Shown piece by piece: positions 44,613 through 51,057 of a stretch of DNA of 51,057 nucleotides (position 1 is its first letter; each line of letters opens with the position of its first letter). This DNA is from an uncultured Ruminococcus sp. (GTDB taxonomy: Bacteria; Bacillota; Clostridia; Oscillospirales; Acutalibacteraceae). The position numbers were made by a program, and so were the translations under genes. A model generated the notes under the pieces. The model was not told where the DNA came from. It made no database searches and was given only the letters and a program-made list of their open reading frames with translations. Location of the stretch: positions 1-51,057 of the forward strand of contig CACWRT010000007.1 of assembly GCA_902763365.1 (NCBI GenBank). Direction: 5' to 3'.

Positions 44613-44804
44613 TTGGAATTACTTGTGGGTCTGCCCATAGTGATAGGCATTTATATTCTACTTGATTTTCTTTATTTCACGTTCATTTTACACAGCCCTT
44701 TTATGTTTGATGCAAAATCAATTATTATGCCTGTAACATTATGGACCGTAATGAAGATCGTTTCTTTTCTTTCGAGGAAATTGAAAAAAGATAAAGACAT
44801 ATGA
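44613..44804 (+). CDS. Small two-helix membrane protein (hypothetical)
   Basis: The open frame of 63 residues starts with TTG and encodes two hydrophobic stretches (LLVGLPIVIGIYILLDFLYF and IIMPVTLWTVMKIVSFL) and a basic end (RKLKKDKDI). I do not recognise it. The ribosome site is poor (GAG about 10 bases before). The membrane-protein pattern with the positive end and the terminator just after it make a real gene plausible, but it could be chance. Confidence 0.45.
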   Translation: MELLVGLPIVIGIYILLDFLYFTFILHSPFMFDAKSIIMPVTLWTVMKIVSFLSRKLKKDKDI

Positions 44805-44827
44805 TTATTTAATATTATAAACTTTTT

Positions 44828-44860
44828 TATCCCGGACAAGGTTAAGCTTTGTTCGGGATA
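44828..44860 (+). terminator. Terminator
   Basis: TATCCCGGACAA (44828-44839) pairs with TTGTTCGGGATA (44849-44860) with one G-U, followed by TTGTTATTTT. It ends the glnN or small-ORF transcript. Confidence 0.85.
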
Positions 44861-44957
44861 TTGTTATTTTGCAGTAAAAAAATGTATCTATTTTGTATAA
44901 AATCACGGTGTTCTCATGAACGTTTTTATTATATAATTTACATAGCACCAAACAGAC

Positions 44958-45060
44958 TTTTTTAATTAGGAATTAGGAGCTAAGAATTAGGAATTATTTA
45001 TCGGCTGAGGTTTTTTCGCCTGTTATGCATTTTTTCGCCGTTTCTGCTCTATGTTTACTA
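44958..45060 (+). repeat. Intergenic element, copy 3 (upstream of glpK)
   Basis: It has the same order as the folP-flanking copies: heptamers TTAGGAA, TTAGGAG, CTAAGAA, TTAGGAA (44966-44993), then ATTATTTATCGGCTGA, TTTTTTCGCC, and GTTTCTGCTCTA...ACTAATAACT. It is more diverged than copies 1 and 2 are from each other. It fills the glpK leader; the nearest -10-like box is TATAAT at 44932-44937, with a poor -35. Confidence 0.7.
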
Positions 45061-45094
45061 ATAACTATAAATTAAAACCGGAGATGTATTGGAA

Positions 45095-46585
45095 ATGAAA
45101 AAATATGTACTTGCCCTTGATGAGGGGACTACCAGTGTAAGGGCTATACTTTTTGATAAGCAGGCGCAAGTAGTATCTGTCGCTCAGCATGAATTTGCGC
45201 AGATATATCCTGAGCCGGGATGGGTAGAGCATGACCCGATGGAGATATATGCCGATCAGTATGCTGTAATGACGGAATGTATAGCTAAGAGCGGGGTATC
45301 ACCCAATGAGATCGCAGCAGTGGGAATTACAAATCAGCGTGAAACTACTGTTGTATGGGACAAAACCACAGGAAGACCCGTGTATAATGCAATAGTGTGG
45401 CAGTGCAGACGTACTTCGGATATATGTGAGAAAATAGTCAGCGACGGCATGGAAGAGTATATACGTGAAAAAACCGGACTAAGAGCGGATGCTTATTTCA
45501 GCGCCTCAAAAATAAAATGGATACTGGACAATGTTGACGGCGCACGAAAACTTGCAGAAAAGGGAGATCTTATTTTCGGCACAATAGATACGTGGCTGTT
45601 GTGGAAGCTGACGGACGGACGTGTACACATCACTGACCGCACAAATGCGTCAAGAACAATGCTGTATGATCTGAGAAATAACTGTTGGGATAAGCGTCTG
45701 CTTGAGTATTTTGATATACCTGAATCCATGCTGCCTGAGATACGCAGCAGCAGTGAAATTTACGGCACAATAAGTATTATGGGCTGCGAAATACCCATTT
45801 CCGGCATGGCAGGGGATCAGCAGGCTGCGCTTTTTGGGCAGGGCTGTTTCAGCTCGGGAGAGGCAAAGACTACATATGGAACAGGATGCTTTCTTCTTGC
45901 GCATACGGGCGGTGAGCTTGTTTCGGGCAGCAACGGTCTGATTACTACGGCAGCAGCTTCGGAGAGGGATCATTTTCCGGAATTTGCGCTTGAGGGCAGT
46001 GTATTTATAGGCGGCGCAGTTCTTCAATGGCTGAGAGACGGTACAGGACTTTTGAGAGATGTAAAGGACAGCGAGTATTTTGCGCGAAAGACCTCAGACA
46101 GCGGCGGAGTGTATATGGTTCCTGCTTTTACAGGACTGGGCGCACCATATTGGAGAATGGATGCAAAGGGCGCAATACTTGGTATCACAAGAGGAACAAA
46201 GACAGAGCATATTATCCGCGCAGCGCTGGAGTCTATTGCTTATCAGACAAATGATCTTGTGGATGCGATGGTGGGCGACAACAGAATGGATATTACAGAG
46301 ATGAAGGTTGACGGAGGAGCCTCGGCAAACGATCTGCTTATGCAGTTTCAATCGGATATTTCGGATATCAATATAGTAAGACCTGTATCAGGAGAGGCTA
46401 CAGCTATGGGAGCAGCCTTTCTTGCAGGACTCGGAGTAGGATTTTTTAAAGACAGGGACGAATTGCTGAAACTATGCCGGAGCGGGAAAAGGTTTACACC
46501 TTCCATGAACAGTGAAGAAAGGAGAAAATGCCTTGCCGGCTGGAAAAAGGCAGTAAAATCAGTGATAACCAATGCGGAGGAATGA
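45095..46585 (+). CDS. glpK: Glycerol kinase
   Basis: It phosphorylates glycerol to glycerol-3-phosphate. The 496 residues carry [54 protein letters not shown], the sugar-kinase signature [14 protein letters not shown], and [21 protein letters not shown] 45095 is preferred (GGAG 11 bases before); an in-frame TTG lies at 45089. The glycerol facilitator and glycerol-3-phosphate dehydrogenase are not nearby. The next gene, a lipase-like hydrolase, starts two bases after the stop. Confidence 0.96.
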   Translation: MKKYVLALDEGTTSVRAILFDKQAQVVSVAQHEFAQIYPEPGWVEHDPMEIYADQYAVMTECIAKSGVSPNEIAAVGITNQRETTVVWDKTTGRPVYNAIVWQCRRTSDICEKIVSDGMEEYIREKTGLRADAYFSASKIKWILDNVDGARKLAEKGDLIFGTIDTWLLWKLTDGRVHITDRTNASRTMLYDLRNNCWDKRLLEYFDIPESMLPEIRSSSEIYGTISIMGCEIPISGMAGDQQAALFGQGCFSSGEAKTTYGTGCFLLAHTGGELVSGSNGLITTAAASERDHFPEFALEGSVFIGGAVLQWLRDGTGLLRDVKDSEYFARKTSDSGGVYMVPAFTGLGAPYWRMDAKGAILGITRGTKTEHIIRAALESIAYQTNDLVDAMVGDNRMDITEMKVDGGASANDLLMQFQSDISDINIVRPVSGEATAMGAAFLAGLGVGFFKDRDELLKLCRSGKRFTPSMNSEERRKCLAGWKKAVKSVITNAEE

Positions 46586-46587
46586 AA

Positions 46588-47508
46588 ATGCAAATAAAAT
46601 ACATAGAAAAAAAGGTATTGTCTACAGATATGATCCATCATTTAGCAGGATTTGTAATGGTTCCCGAAGGCGAGATAAAGGGATTATTTCAGATAGTGCA
46701 TGGAATGAAAGAATATACGGGGAGATATGAGGGATTCATGAGAAAGCTTGCACAGTCAGGTTTTATAGTTTTCGGTTATGATCATCTTGGTCACGGTCAC
46801 ACAGCAGGAGACAAAAGCGAGCTTGGTTTTATTGCATCAAAAAACGGTTGGAAATATCTTGTAGATGATGTTGCCGTATTTGCAAATGCAATGAAAAAAG
46901 AATACGGAGAGGAGCTTCCGTATTATCTTTTTGGTCACAGCATGGGGTCATTTGTTGCGCGTCTTACCGCAGAAAAATATGATATGCAGGATAAGCTGAT
47001 ATTAATGGGTACAGGCGGTCCCACTCCGGGAACGAGAACAGCAATATCCCTTCTCAGAAAAATCAAAAAAAGAAACGGAGATAAATTTATTTCTGAAAAG
47101 ATAAATACACTTGTTTTCGGAACATATAACAAAAGGTTCGGCTATGACGATCCGAATAACTGGCTTAGTAATATTGAAGAAGTGAGAAAAGCGTATGCGA
47201 ATGACGAACTGTGCAATTACGGATTTACAGTATCTGCCCTTGAGGATCTTCTGACTCTCAGCCGAGAGTGCAACAAAGGCAGATGGTTCTCATCCTGTGT
47301 ACGAAAAAAGCCGATACTGCTTTTGTCAGGAGCTGACGATCCTGTGGGCGATTACGGAATGGGCGTAAAAAAGGTCCGTGACCGTCTTGCGAAAAACGGC
47401 GCGGACGTCAAATTCATACTTTACAAGAACTGCCGTCACGAACTTCTCAACGATATCTGCCGTGACAGGGTAACGGAAACAATTATTGACTATGTCAATA
47501 ATTGTTAG
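46588..47508 (+). CDS. Alpha/beta hydrolase, lysophospholipase/monoacylglycerol-lipase-like
   Basis: The 306-residue protein has the S33-type hydrolase pattern: oxyanion-side IVHGMKEYTGRYEGFM, FGYDHLGHGHTAG, nucleophile elbow LFGHSMGSFVARL, acid in LLLSGADDPVG, and His in KNCRHELLND. HGMxEHxxRY plus GHSMGS are marks of monoacylglycerol lipase and lysophospholipase relatives. It lies two bases after glpK, with GGAGG 7 bases before ATG 46588, so the pair probably frees and traps glycerol from acylglycerols. No signal peptide is seen, so it should act in the cytoplasm. Confidence 0.92.
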   Translation: MQIKYIEKKVLSTDMIHHLAGFVMVPEGEIKGLFQIVHGMKEYTGRYEGFMRKLAQSGFIVFGYDHLGHGHTAGDKSELGFIASKNGWKYLVDDVAVFANAMKKEYGEELPYYLFGHSMGSFVARLTAEKYDMQDKLILMGTGGPTPGTRTAISLLRKIKKRNGDKFISEKINTLVFGTYNKRFGYDDPNNWLSNIEEVRKAYANDELCNYGFTVSALEDLLTLSRECNKGRWFSSCVRKKPILLLSGADDPVGDYGMGVKKVRDRLAKNGADVKFILYKNCRHELLNDICRDRVTETIIDYVNNC

Positions 47509-47534
47509 CTCAAAGCAATAAGCTCAAAGCCTGG
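47507..47534 (+). repeat. Heptamer array AGCTCAA/AGCAATA
   Basis: AGCTCAA, AGCAATA, AGCTCAA, AGCCTGG begins at the A of the TAG stop of the hydrolase gene. Its end AGCCTGGCGG resembles the end of the array at 17057-17091 (AGCATGGCGG). Confidence 0.85.
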
Positions 47535-47683
47535 CGGCTCATGGTTCTTTTCGTTAAGGGATGCTTTTATCGTCGCTGAAACTTCGTCAGATCTCTCTGT
47601 CAGCTGTGCTGATATTTACATTTTCAGAACTATTGCGGCTTTGTGAAAATCCGATGCGGCATTTTCTGAAAGGAGAAAGTTCA

Positions 47684-47764
47684 ATGCGAGTGATTGAGGG
47701 GGTTATCCGGATACTGACTAAAATAATTCCGCTTTCCACTTTCCACTTTCCAAATTCCAAATAA
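47684..47764 (+). CDS. Possible 26-residue peptide, C-terminus from heptamers
   Basis: ATG at 47684 is preceded by AAAGGAG with 6 bases between, giving MRVIEGVIRILTKII and then a tail (STFHFPNSK) encoded by the TTCCACT array. The start signal is good, but the short length and repeat-coded end leave it doubtful. It may be a decayed gene start. The rest of 47535-47683 shows nothing else. Confidence 0.25.
   Translation: MRVIEGVIRILTKIIPLSTFHFPNSK
47727..47761 (+). repeat. Heptamer array TTCCACT x5
   Basis: TTCCGCT, TTCCACT, TTCCACT, TTCCAAA, TTCCAAA: five perfect 7-bp steps ending 7 bases before the AAGGG of the amidohydrolase. Confidence 0.85.
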
Positions 47765-47783
47765 AAAAAGGGTGTTTTATAGA

Positions 47784-48590
47784 ATGATTATAGATACGCA
47801 TGTGCATATAGGAAAGATATTTAATTTTAACATGAAGAAAGAGGAAGTTCTTTATGCCATGGAAAAATATGGCATAGATCATGCGATAGTGTCTGACATC
47901 CGTGCGGCAGAGTATGATCACAAGCAGAGACCGCTGCCGTTCTTTTTGCAGACATCCCAGATAAAATGTCTTAAAGAAACGATAGAATTTGCAAAGGAAA
48001 ATGAAGGCAGGATCAGTGCTGCATTGTGGATGAAGCCATGCAGTGAAACTGCCGATGAAAATGTATACAAGCTCATAAGCGAGAACCGTAAATATGTAAA
48101 AGCACTGAAGTTTCATCCATTCCATAATGCGCTGCCCTTTGACGACAAAAAAATGGAGCCTTATATGGAGCTTGCAAAATATTATTCACTGCCTGTTGTA
48201 AGTCATACAGGGGGATGTGATGAAGCGTCCTGTGTACGTGTCTATGAAATGGCGAAGCGTCATCCCGATATAAATTTTGTCATGGTACATATGGGGCTTG
48301 GCACAGACAATAAAGAAGCCGAGGAACTGATAGGTCGGCTTCCTAATCTTTTCGGTGATACTACATGGGTACCTATGGAAAACACTATACGGTTTATTAA
48401 TAAAAACGGTGATGAGAAAATAATGTTTGGCAGTGATATGCCTATTGACGGACCTGATACCTATCTTCACAATAAAACAGGTCAGCCGTCTATATATCAG
48501 GATTATTTCCATAAGCTGCCTCATCTTATTCCATCGGAAAGCTATGAAAAAATCATGCACAAGAATGCTGAAAGAGTATTTTCGGTTTAG
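47784..48590 (+). CDS. Amidohydrolase-2 family metal-dependent hydrolase
   Basis: The 268-residue TIM-barrel protein has the family metal sites: IIDTHVHIG (first His pair), KALKFHPFHNA, PVVSHTGG, NFVMVHMGLG and the Asp in MFGSDMPIDG. The family includes decarboxylases and lactonases; the substrate here cannot be told. ATG 47784 is preferred (AAGGG 11 bases before); a GTG at 47772 would add four residues. It is separated from the glpK pair by two repeat arrays, so cotranscription is unclear. Confidence 0.88.
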   Translation: MIIDTHVHIGKIFNFNMKKEEVLYAMEKYGIDHAIVSDIRAAEYDHKQRPLPFFLQTSQIKCLKETIEFAKENEGRISAALWMKPCSETADENVYKLISENRKYVKALKFHPFHNALPFDDKKMEPYMELAKYYSLPVVSHTGGCDEASCVRVYEMAKRHPDINFVMVHMGLGTDNKEAEELIGRLPNLFGDTTWVPMENTIRFINKNGDEKIMFGSDMPIDGPDTYLHNKTGQPSIYQDYFHKLPHLIPSESYEKIMHKNAERVFSV

Positions 48591-48620
48591 CTGTTACTTT
48601 GCAGGATATAGAATAAATTC

Positions 48621-48679
48621 AGCTCAAAGCGTGAGAACTTGCAGTTTTCATGCTTTGAGCTTATTGCTTCGTGCTTTGA
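48621..48679. repeat. Heptamer array with hairpin between convergent genes
   Basis: On minus the order is an AGC-type heptamer array (GCTTTGA, GCTTATT, GCTTCGT, GCTTTGA on plus, 48652-48679), which starts next to the TAA stop of hslO. AGCTCAAAGCGTGA (48621-48634) pairs with TCATGCTTTGAGCT (48648-48661), a 14-bp stem with one G-U. It may end both convergent genes, though T-runs are poor. Confidence 0.7.
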
Positions 48680-48683
48680 GAGC

Positions 48684-49577
48684 TTATTCATGTTTTCTTT
48701 TTATTAGGTCTTCGAGGTCGTCTTTTGTAAGGCGGTAAACCTTGTTGCAGAAATGGCAGCTTGCCTGTGCAAATCCCAGATCCTCTGCGCTTGCTCTGAT
48801 ATCTTCGTCGCTCATGGTCATGAATGCACGTTCGACTTTTTCTCTGCTGCACGCACATTTATAGTCTATGGGCATTTCATCCAGCACTTCTACTTCAAAG
48901 CCATCCAATGCAAGATCGCAGATTTCTTTTATACTGAGCCCTTTTGCCAGCATTGTGGTAACGGGTTCTAATTCTTCAATGTTTTTTTCGATTTTTTCAA
49001 TAGTGCTGTTGTCGGCTCCGGGGAGAAGCTGAAGGAGAAAACCGCCTGATAACAGTACCTCGTGACTTTCTTTTTCAAGCAGCACACCTAATGCGCAAAC
49101 AGTAGGTATCTGTTCGCTTGAAGCAAAATAGCTTGTGATATCTTCAGCTATCTCGCCTGATACGAGGGGTACCATACCGATATAGGGCTCACCGGTTCCG
49201 TAATCACGCATTACGTTCAGAACGCCTGTTCTGCCTACAGCTTTGCCCACATTGATCTTTCCGTTTTCATAGTATTCCGTATGACACGCAGGGTTCTGTA
49301 CATATCCTCTGACATTGCCACTGCTGTCGCTTACGGCAATAACAGCTCCGAGCTCGCTGTTGTCACCGTTTACTCTCAGCGTTATAGAAGCATCCTTTTG
49401 CTTCAGCTGTGCGCCCATTATGGAACAGGCTGTCAGAAGCCTGCCCAGCGCAGCAGTCGCAGCAGGCGATGTTTTGTGTATGCGTGACGCTTTGAACACT
49501 ATATCTGATGTCAATGCGGCAGATATCACTACAGCGCCGTCGGATGTTATACATCTGATGATCTTATCTTCACTCAT
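48684..49577 (-). CDS. hslO: Redox-regulated chaperone Hsp33
   Basis: The 297-residue heat-shock protein holds unfolded proteins under oxidative stress. The N-terminal fold is normal (IIRCITSDGAVVISAALTSD), and the C-terminal redox switch has four Zn-binding Cys in CACSREK and CHFCNKVY. The start ATG shares one base with the stop of the methyltransferase upstream on minus (TAATG), so it is coupled to it. Confidence 0.96.
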   Translation of the reverse strand: MSEDKIIRCITSDGAVVISAALTSDIVFKASRIHKTSPAATAALGRLLTACSIMGAQLKQKDASITLRVNGDNSELGAVIAVSDSSGNVRGYVQNPACHTEYYENGKINVGKAVGRTGVLNVMRDYGTGEPYIGMVPLVSGEIAEDITSYFASSEQIPTVCALGVLLEKESHEVLLSGGFLLQLLPGADNSTIEKIEKNIEELEPVTTMLAKGLSIKEICDLALDGFEVEVLDEMPIDYKCACSREKVERAFMTMSDEDIRASAEDLGFAQASCHFCNKVYRLTKDDLEDLIKRKHE

Positions 49578-50323
49578 TATAAACTTACCTTCCTTACAAC
49601 ATATATTTCTCTTTGAGAATTTTCTTTTGGCTTTTCAAAGGACATATCATCATAAATTGCTATTACCTCAAGACCTGAGGAAGTAAGCATATCTTCCATT
49701 TCTTTGTGAGTATATGCTCTTTCGGAGAATTGTTCGGAGGAGCGTACATATACATCTTCGTCAGGTTCAAAAAAATCAAGGGTTATAAGAACTTCGTTAG
49801 TATCGGGGGAGTAGTCATTCTGCCATGCACAGAATACGCTGTCGGTTTCAAGTATGAAGCAGTTATCCCCAAGTATCTCACGGTGTTTGAAAACGGTATT
49901 TACATCAAAAACAAAAAGACCGTTGTCGGTAAGATACTTTGAAATGTTTGAAAATGCCCTGACAAGTTCTTTTTTTGAAACAATATGGTTGATACTGTCG
50001 AGTGTACAGACGCAGGTATCTATTTTTTCGGGAAGTTCAAGCTCCTGCATAGAACTGTGTATGAGCATCACGTGCAGTCCGGATTCCTGTAATTTCATCT
50101 GTGCCTGCGCCAGCATATCCTCGGACATATCTGCGCCGAATACATCTATATTACGTTTTTTTAGTTCAATAATGAAAGAACCCGTTCCGCAGGCAAGATC
50201 GAGAGTTACGCCTGCCTCATGACCGTGTCTTTTGAGCAATTCAAGAAAATAATCCGCCTTTGTGCCGTAATCAACATCTTCCATAAGAAGATCGTAATAA
50301 TCCGCAAAATATGAATAGCTCAT
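49577..50323 (-). CDS. SAM-dependent class I methyltransferase
   Basis: The 248 residues have the SAM-binding motif VTLDLACGTGSFIIELKKR, acidic loop GADMSEDML, and a post-motif CTLDSINHIV, as in small-molecule methyltransferases (Methyltransf_25 type). The start is ATG at 50321-50323 with AAGGAG about 7 bases upstream; the open frame extends 16 residues further up without a ribosome site. Middle gene of the minus operon; substrate unknown. Confidence 0.9.
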   Translation of the reverse strand: MSYSYFADYYDLLMEDVDYGTKADYFLELLKRHGHEAGVTLDLACGTGSFIIELKKRNIDVFGADMSEDMLAQAQMKLQESGLHVMLIHSSMQELELPEKIDTCVCTLDSINHIVSKKELVRAFSNISKYLTDNGLFVFDVNTVFKHREILGDNCFILETDSVFCAWQNDYSPDTNEVLITLDFFEPDEDVYVRSSEQFSERAYTHKEMEDMLTSSGLEVIAIYDDMSFEKPKENSQREIYVVRKVSL

Positions 50324-50333
50324 TATGTACTCC

Positions 50334-50627
50334 TTATTCGTCGTCCTTTGTTCTCTCAAAAGTAATTGCATAGCCTTCGCTTCCGTAATTGAGGGAACGG
50401 TTTACCCTGCTGATAGTAGCAGTACTTGCACCTGTCTGTTTAACGATATCCGTATATATATCGCCGTCGTTAAGCATTTTGGCAACTTCATATCTTTGCG
50501 CCATAGCTTTAAGTTCGGGCACGGTACAAAGATCGTCGAAAAACCTGTAACATTCTTCTACAGTCTGTAATGTGAGAATTGCTTTGAACAATTTTTCCAT
50601 GCTTTCAAATTTTATCTTTCTGTTCAT
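50334..50627 (-). CDS. TrpR-like regulator of the YerC/YecD family
   Basis: The 97-residue protein has a TrpR-type fold: an N-terminal helical dimer part (MEKLFKAILTLQTVEECYRFF) and a helix-turn-helix (YTDIVKQTGASTATISRVNR). The match PELKAMAQRYEVAKML is typical of YerC/YecD. ATG at 50625-50627 is preferred because AGGTGAT lies just before it. The protein is small, probably a homodimer, and the effector is unknown. It leads the operon yerC-methyltransferase-hslO. Confidence 0.9.
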   Translation of the reverse strand: MNRKIKFESMEKLFKAILTLQTVEECYRFFDDLCTVPELKAMAQRYEVAKMLNDGDIYTDIVKQTGASTATISRVNRSLNYGSEGYAITFERTKDDE

Positions 50628-50736
50628 TTTATCACCTGCTCTCATGTACACTGCAAAACCAAGCGGCTTTCTTGTCGCATCATCTGTTTATAATGTTTGT
50701 TACAGTGTATTATGTTCTTCTGAATCAATAATAAAT

Positions 50737-50765
50737 ATTTTAACACATAAAAGTGTAAAAATCAA
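50737..50765 (-). promoter_or_regulatory. Promoter of yerC-like operon (minus)
   Basis: On minus: TTGATT (50760-50765), 17 bp, TAAAAT (50737-50742). The leader of ~100 bases to the ATG holds no clear structure. The spacer holds ACAC/GTGT arms. Confidence 0.6.
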
Positions 50766-50787
50766 CCATAACACATTTTATATTTTC

Positions 50788-50977
50788 CCCGGCGCCGGCG
50801 CCGGCGAGCCGCCGGACCCCAAACGCGCCGGCGAGCCGCCGGACCCCAAACGCGCCGGCGAGCCGCCGGACCCCAAACGCGCCGGCGAGCCGCCGGTCCC
50901 TAAACGCGGGTATCGCTCCGCTTCGCATCCGCTCTGAACTCGCCGCTCAGGCTGTACTGCCCGCGTATCAGGCTTTT
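50788..50977 (+). repeat. GC-rich interspersed repeat, right copy, with 27-bp tandem units
   Basis: After a GGCGCC-rich start come four 27-bp units (50800-50826, 50827-50853, 50854-50880, 50881-50907), the first three identical and the fourth changed from ACCCCAAACGC to TCCCTAAACGC at its end. Each unit contains CCGGCG-AGC-CGCCGG, a 6-bp hairpin with a 3-base loop. A tail of about 70 bases (CGGGTATCGC ... CGTATCAGGCTT) follows, matching the left copy at 1-110 in inverted orientation. Frames through the units stay open on both strands because 27 is a multiple of three. Beyond it, 50978-51057 holds the small inverted repeat TTAGCGGCTC/GAGCCGCTAA (50978-50987, 51042-51051) and no gene. Confidence 0.9.
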
Positions 50978-51057
50978 TTAGCGGCTCGTTACTATCAAAA
51001 TAGAATGTATCGCTTAAAACCAGTTCAAGCATTATTTACCTGAGCCGCTAAGCTTTG

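Noticed and set aside
50572-50937. 121-residue frame on plus through the GC-rich repeat, ending in AGEPPDPKR units
   Set aside because: It runs antisense through the yerC start region and its promoter, has no ribosome site, and the repeat is open on both strands only because the unit is 27 bp.
50778-51032. 84-residue minus frame through the same repeat
   Set aside because: Low-complexity, repeat-driven translation (GSGGSPARL units) with no family resemblance.
1-51057. tRNA, rRNA or CRISPR array
   Set aside because: No cloverleaf with a T-loop, no rRNA-like sequence and no regularly spaced direct repeats with unique spacers were seen; the repeats present are contiguous 7-bp or 27-bp units.

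Overview
The window looks like chromosome of a strictly anaerobic, spore-forming, low-to-moderate-GC clostridium, most probably a Ruminococcus-like member of the Oscillospiraceae. The reasons are a small acid-soluble spore protein and a GerA-type germinant receptor, a tetrahydrofolate riboswitch, a trimeric [FeFe] hydrogenase plus an Nfn-type transhydrogenase, a V-type ATPase instead of an F-type one, type III glutamine synthetase, two glycogen branching enzymes, and AGGAGG-like ribosome sites with frequent TTG/GTG starts. The species cannot be fixed from sequence reading alone.

Layout. 1-110: GC-rich repeat. 111-4048: folate operon folE-HD protein-folP-folBK-folA, with a promoter and a THF riboswitch in front of folE. 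4122-4962 (minus): spore protein, then a TetR regulator divergent from glgB1. 5145-8151: glgB1 and a membrane-anchored alpha/beta hydrolase. 8211-10456 (minus): nfnB-nfnA. 10457-11988: long AT-rich regulatory gap and an AraC regulator. 12313-21001: complete nine-gene V-ATPase operon in the order stalk-I-K-E-C-F-A-B-D, with a sodium-type K subunit. 21153-22796: an orphan IS66-transposase-like protein. 23088-27268: hydC-hydB-hydA. 27493-29918: SCP2-like protein and glgB2. 29966-34361: divergent germination locus, with DUF4363 and DUF421 on minus and gerAA plus a gerAB-gerAC fusion on plus. 34556-41095: ugd, murB-like, murD, two M42 aminopeptidases, a GNAT acetyltransferase. 41267-44549: mscS and glnN, the latter behind a consensus promoter and a leader terminator hairpin. 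44613-48590: small membrane ORF, glpK, a lysophospholipase-like hydrolase, an amidohydrolase. 48684-50627 (minus): yerC-like regulator, methyltransferase, hslO. 50788-50977: the same GC-rich repeat in opposite orientation, now with four 27-bp units.

How the genes fit together. The redox genes form a set: HydABC couples H2 to ferredoxin and NADH, and NfnAB moves electrons among ferredoxin, NADH and NADPH. The V-ATPase probably pumps Na+. The folate genes run from GTP to tetrahydrofolate and appear to be feedback-controlled by THF. GlpK and its lipase-like neighbour suggest use of acylglycerols.

The most unusual material is (1) a germination permease fused to a truncated GerAC lipoprotein domain, (2) a stand-alone, apparently domesticated IS66-like protein, (3) many intergenic arrays of 7-bp repeats, several starting inside the stop codon of the preceding gene, (4) a ~100-bp intergenic element flanking folP as an inverted pair with a third copy near glpK, and (5) the GC-rich hairpin repeat at both window ends. 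No tRNA, rRNA or CRISPR array was recognised.
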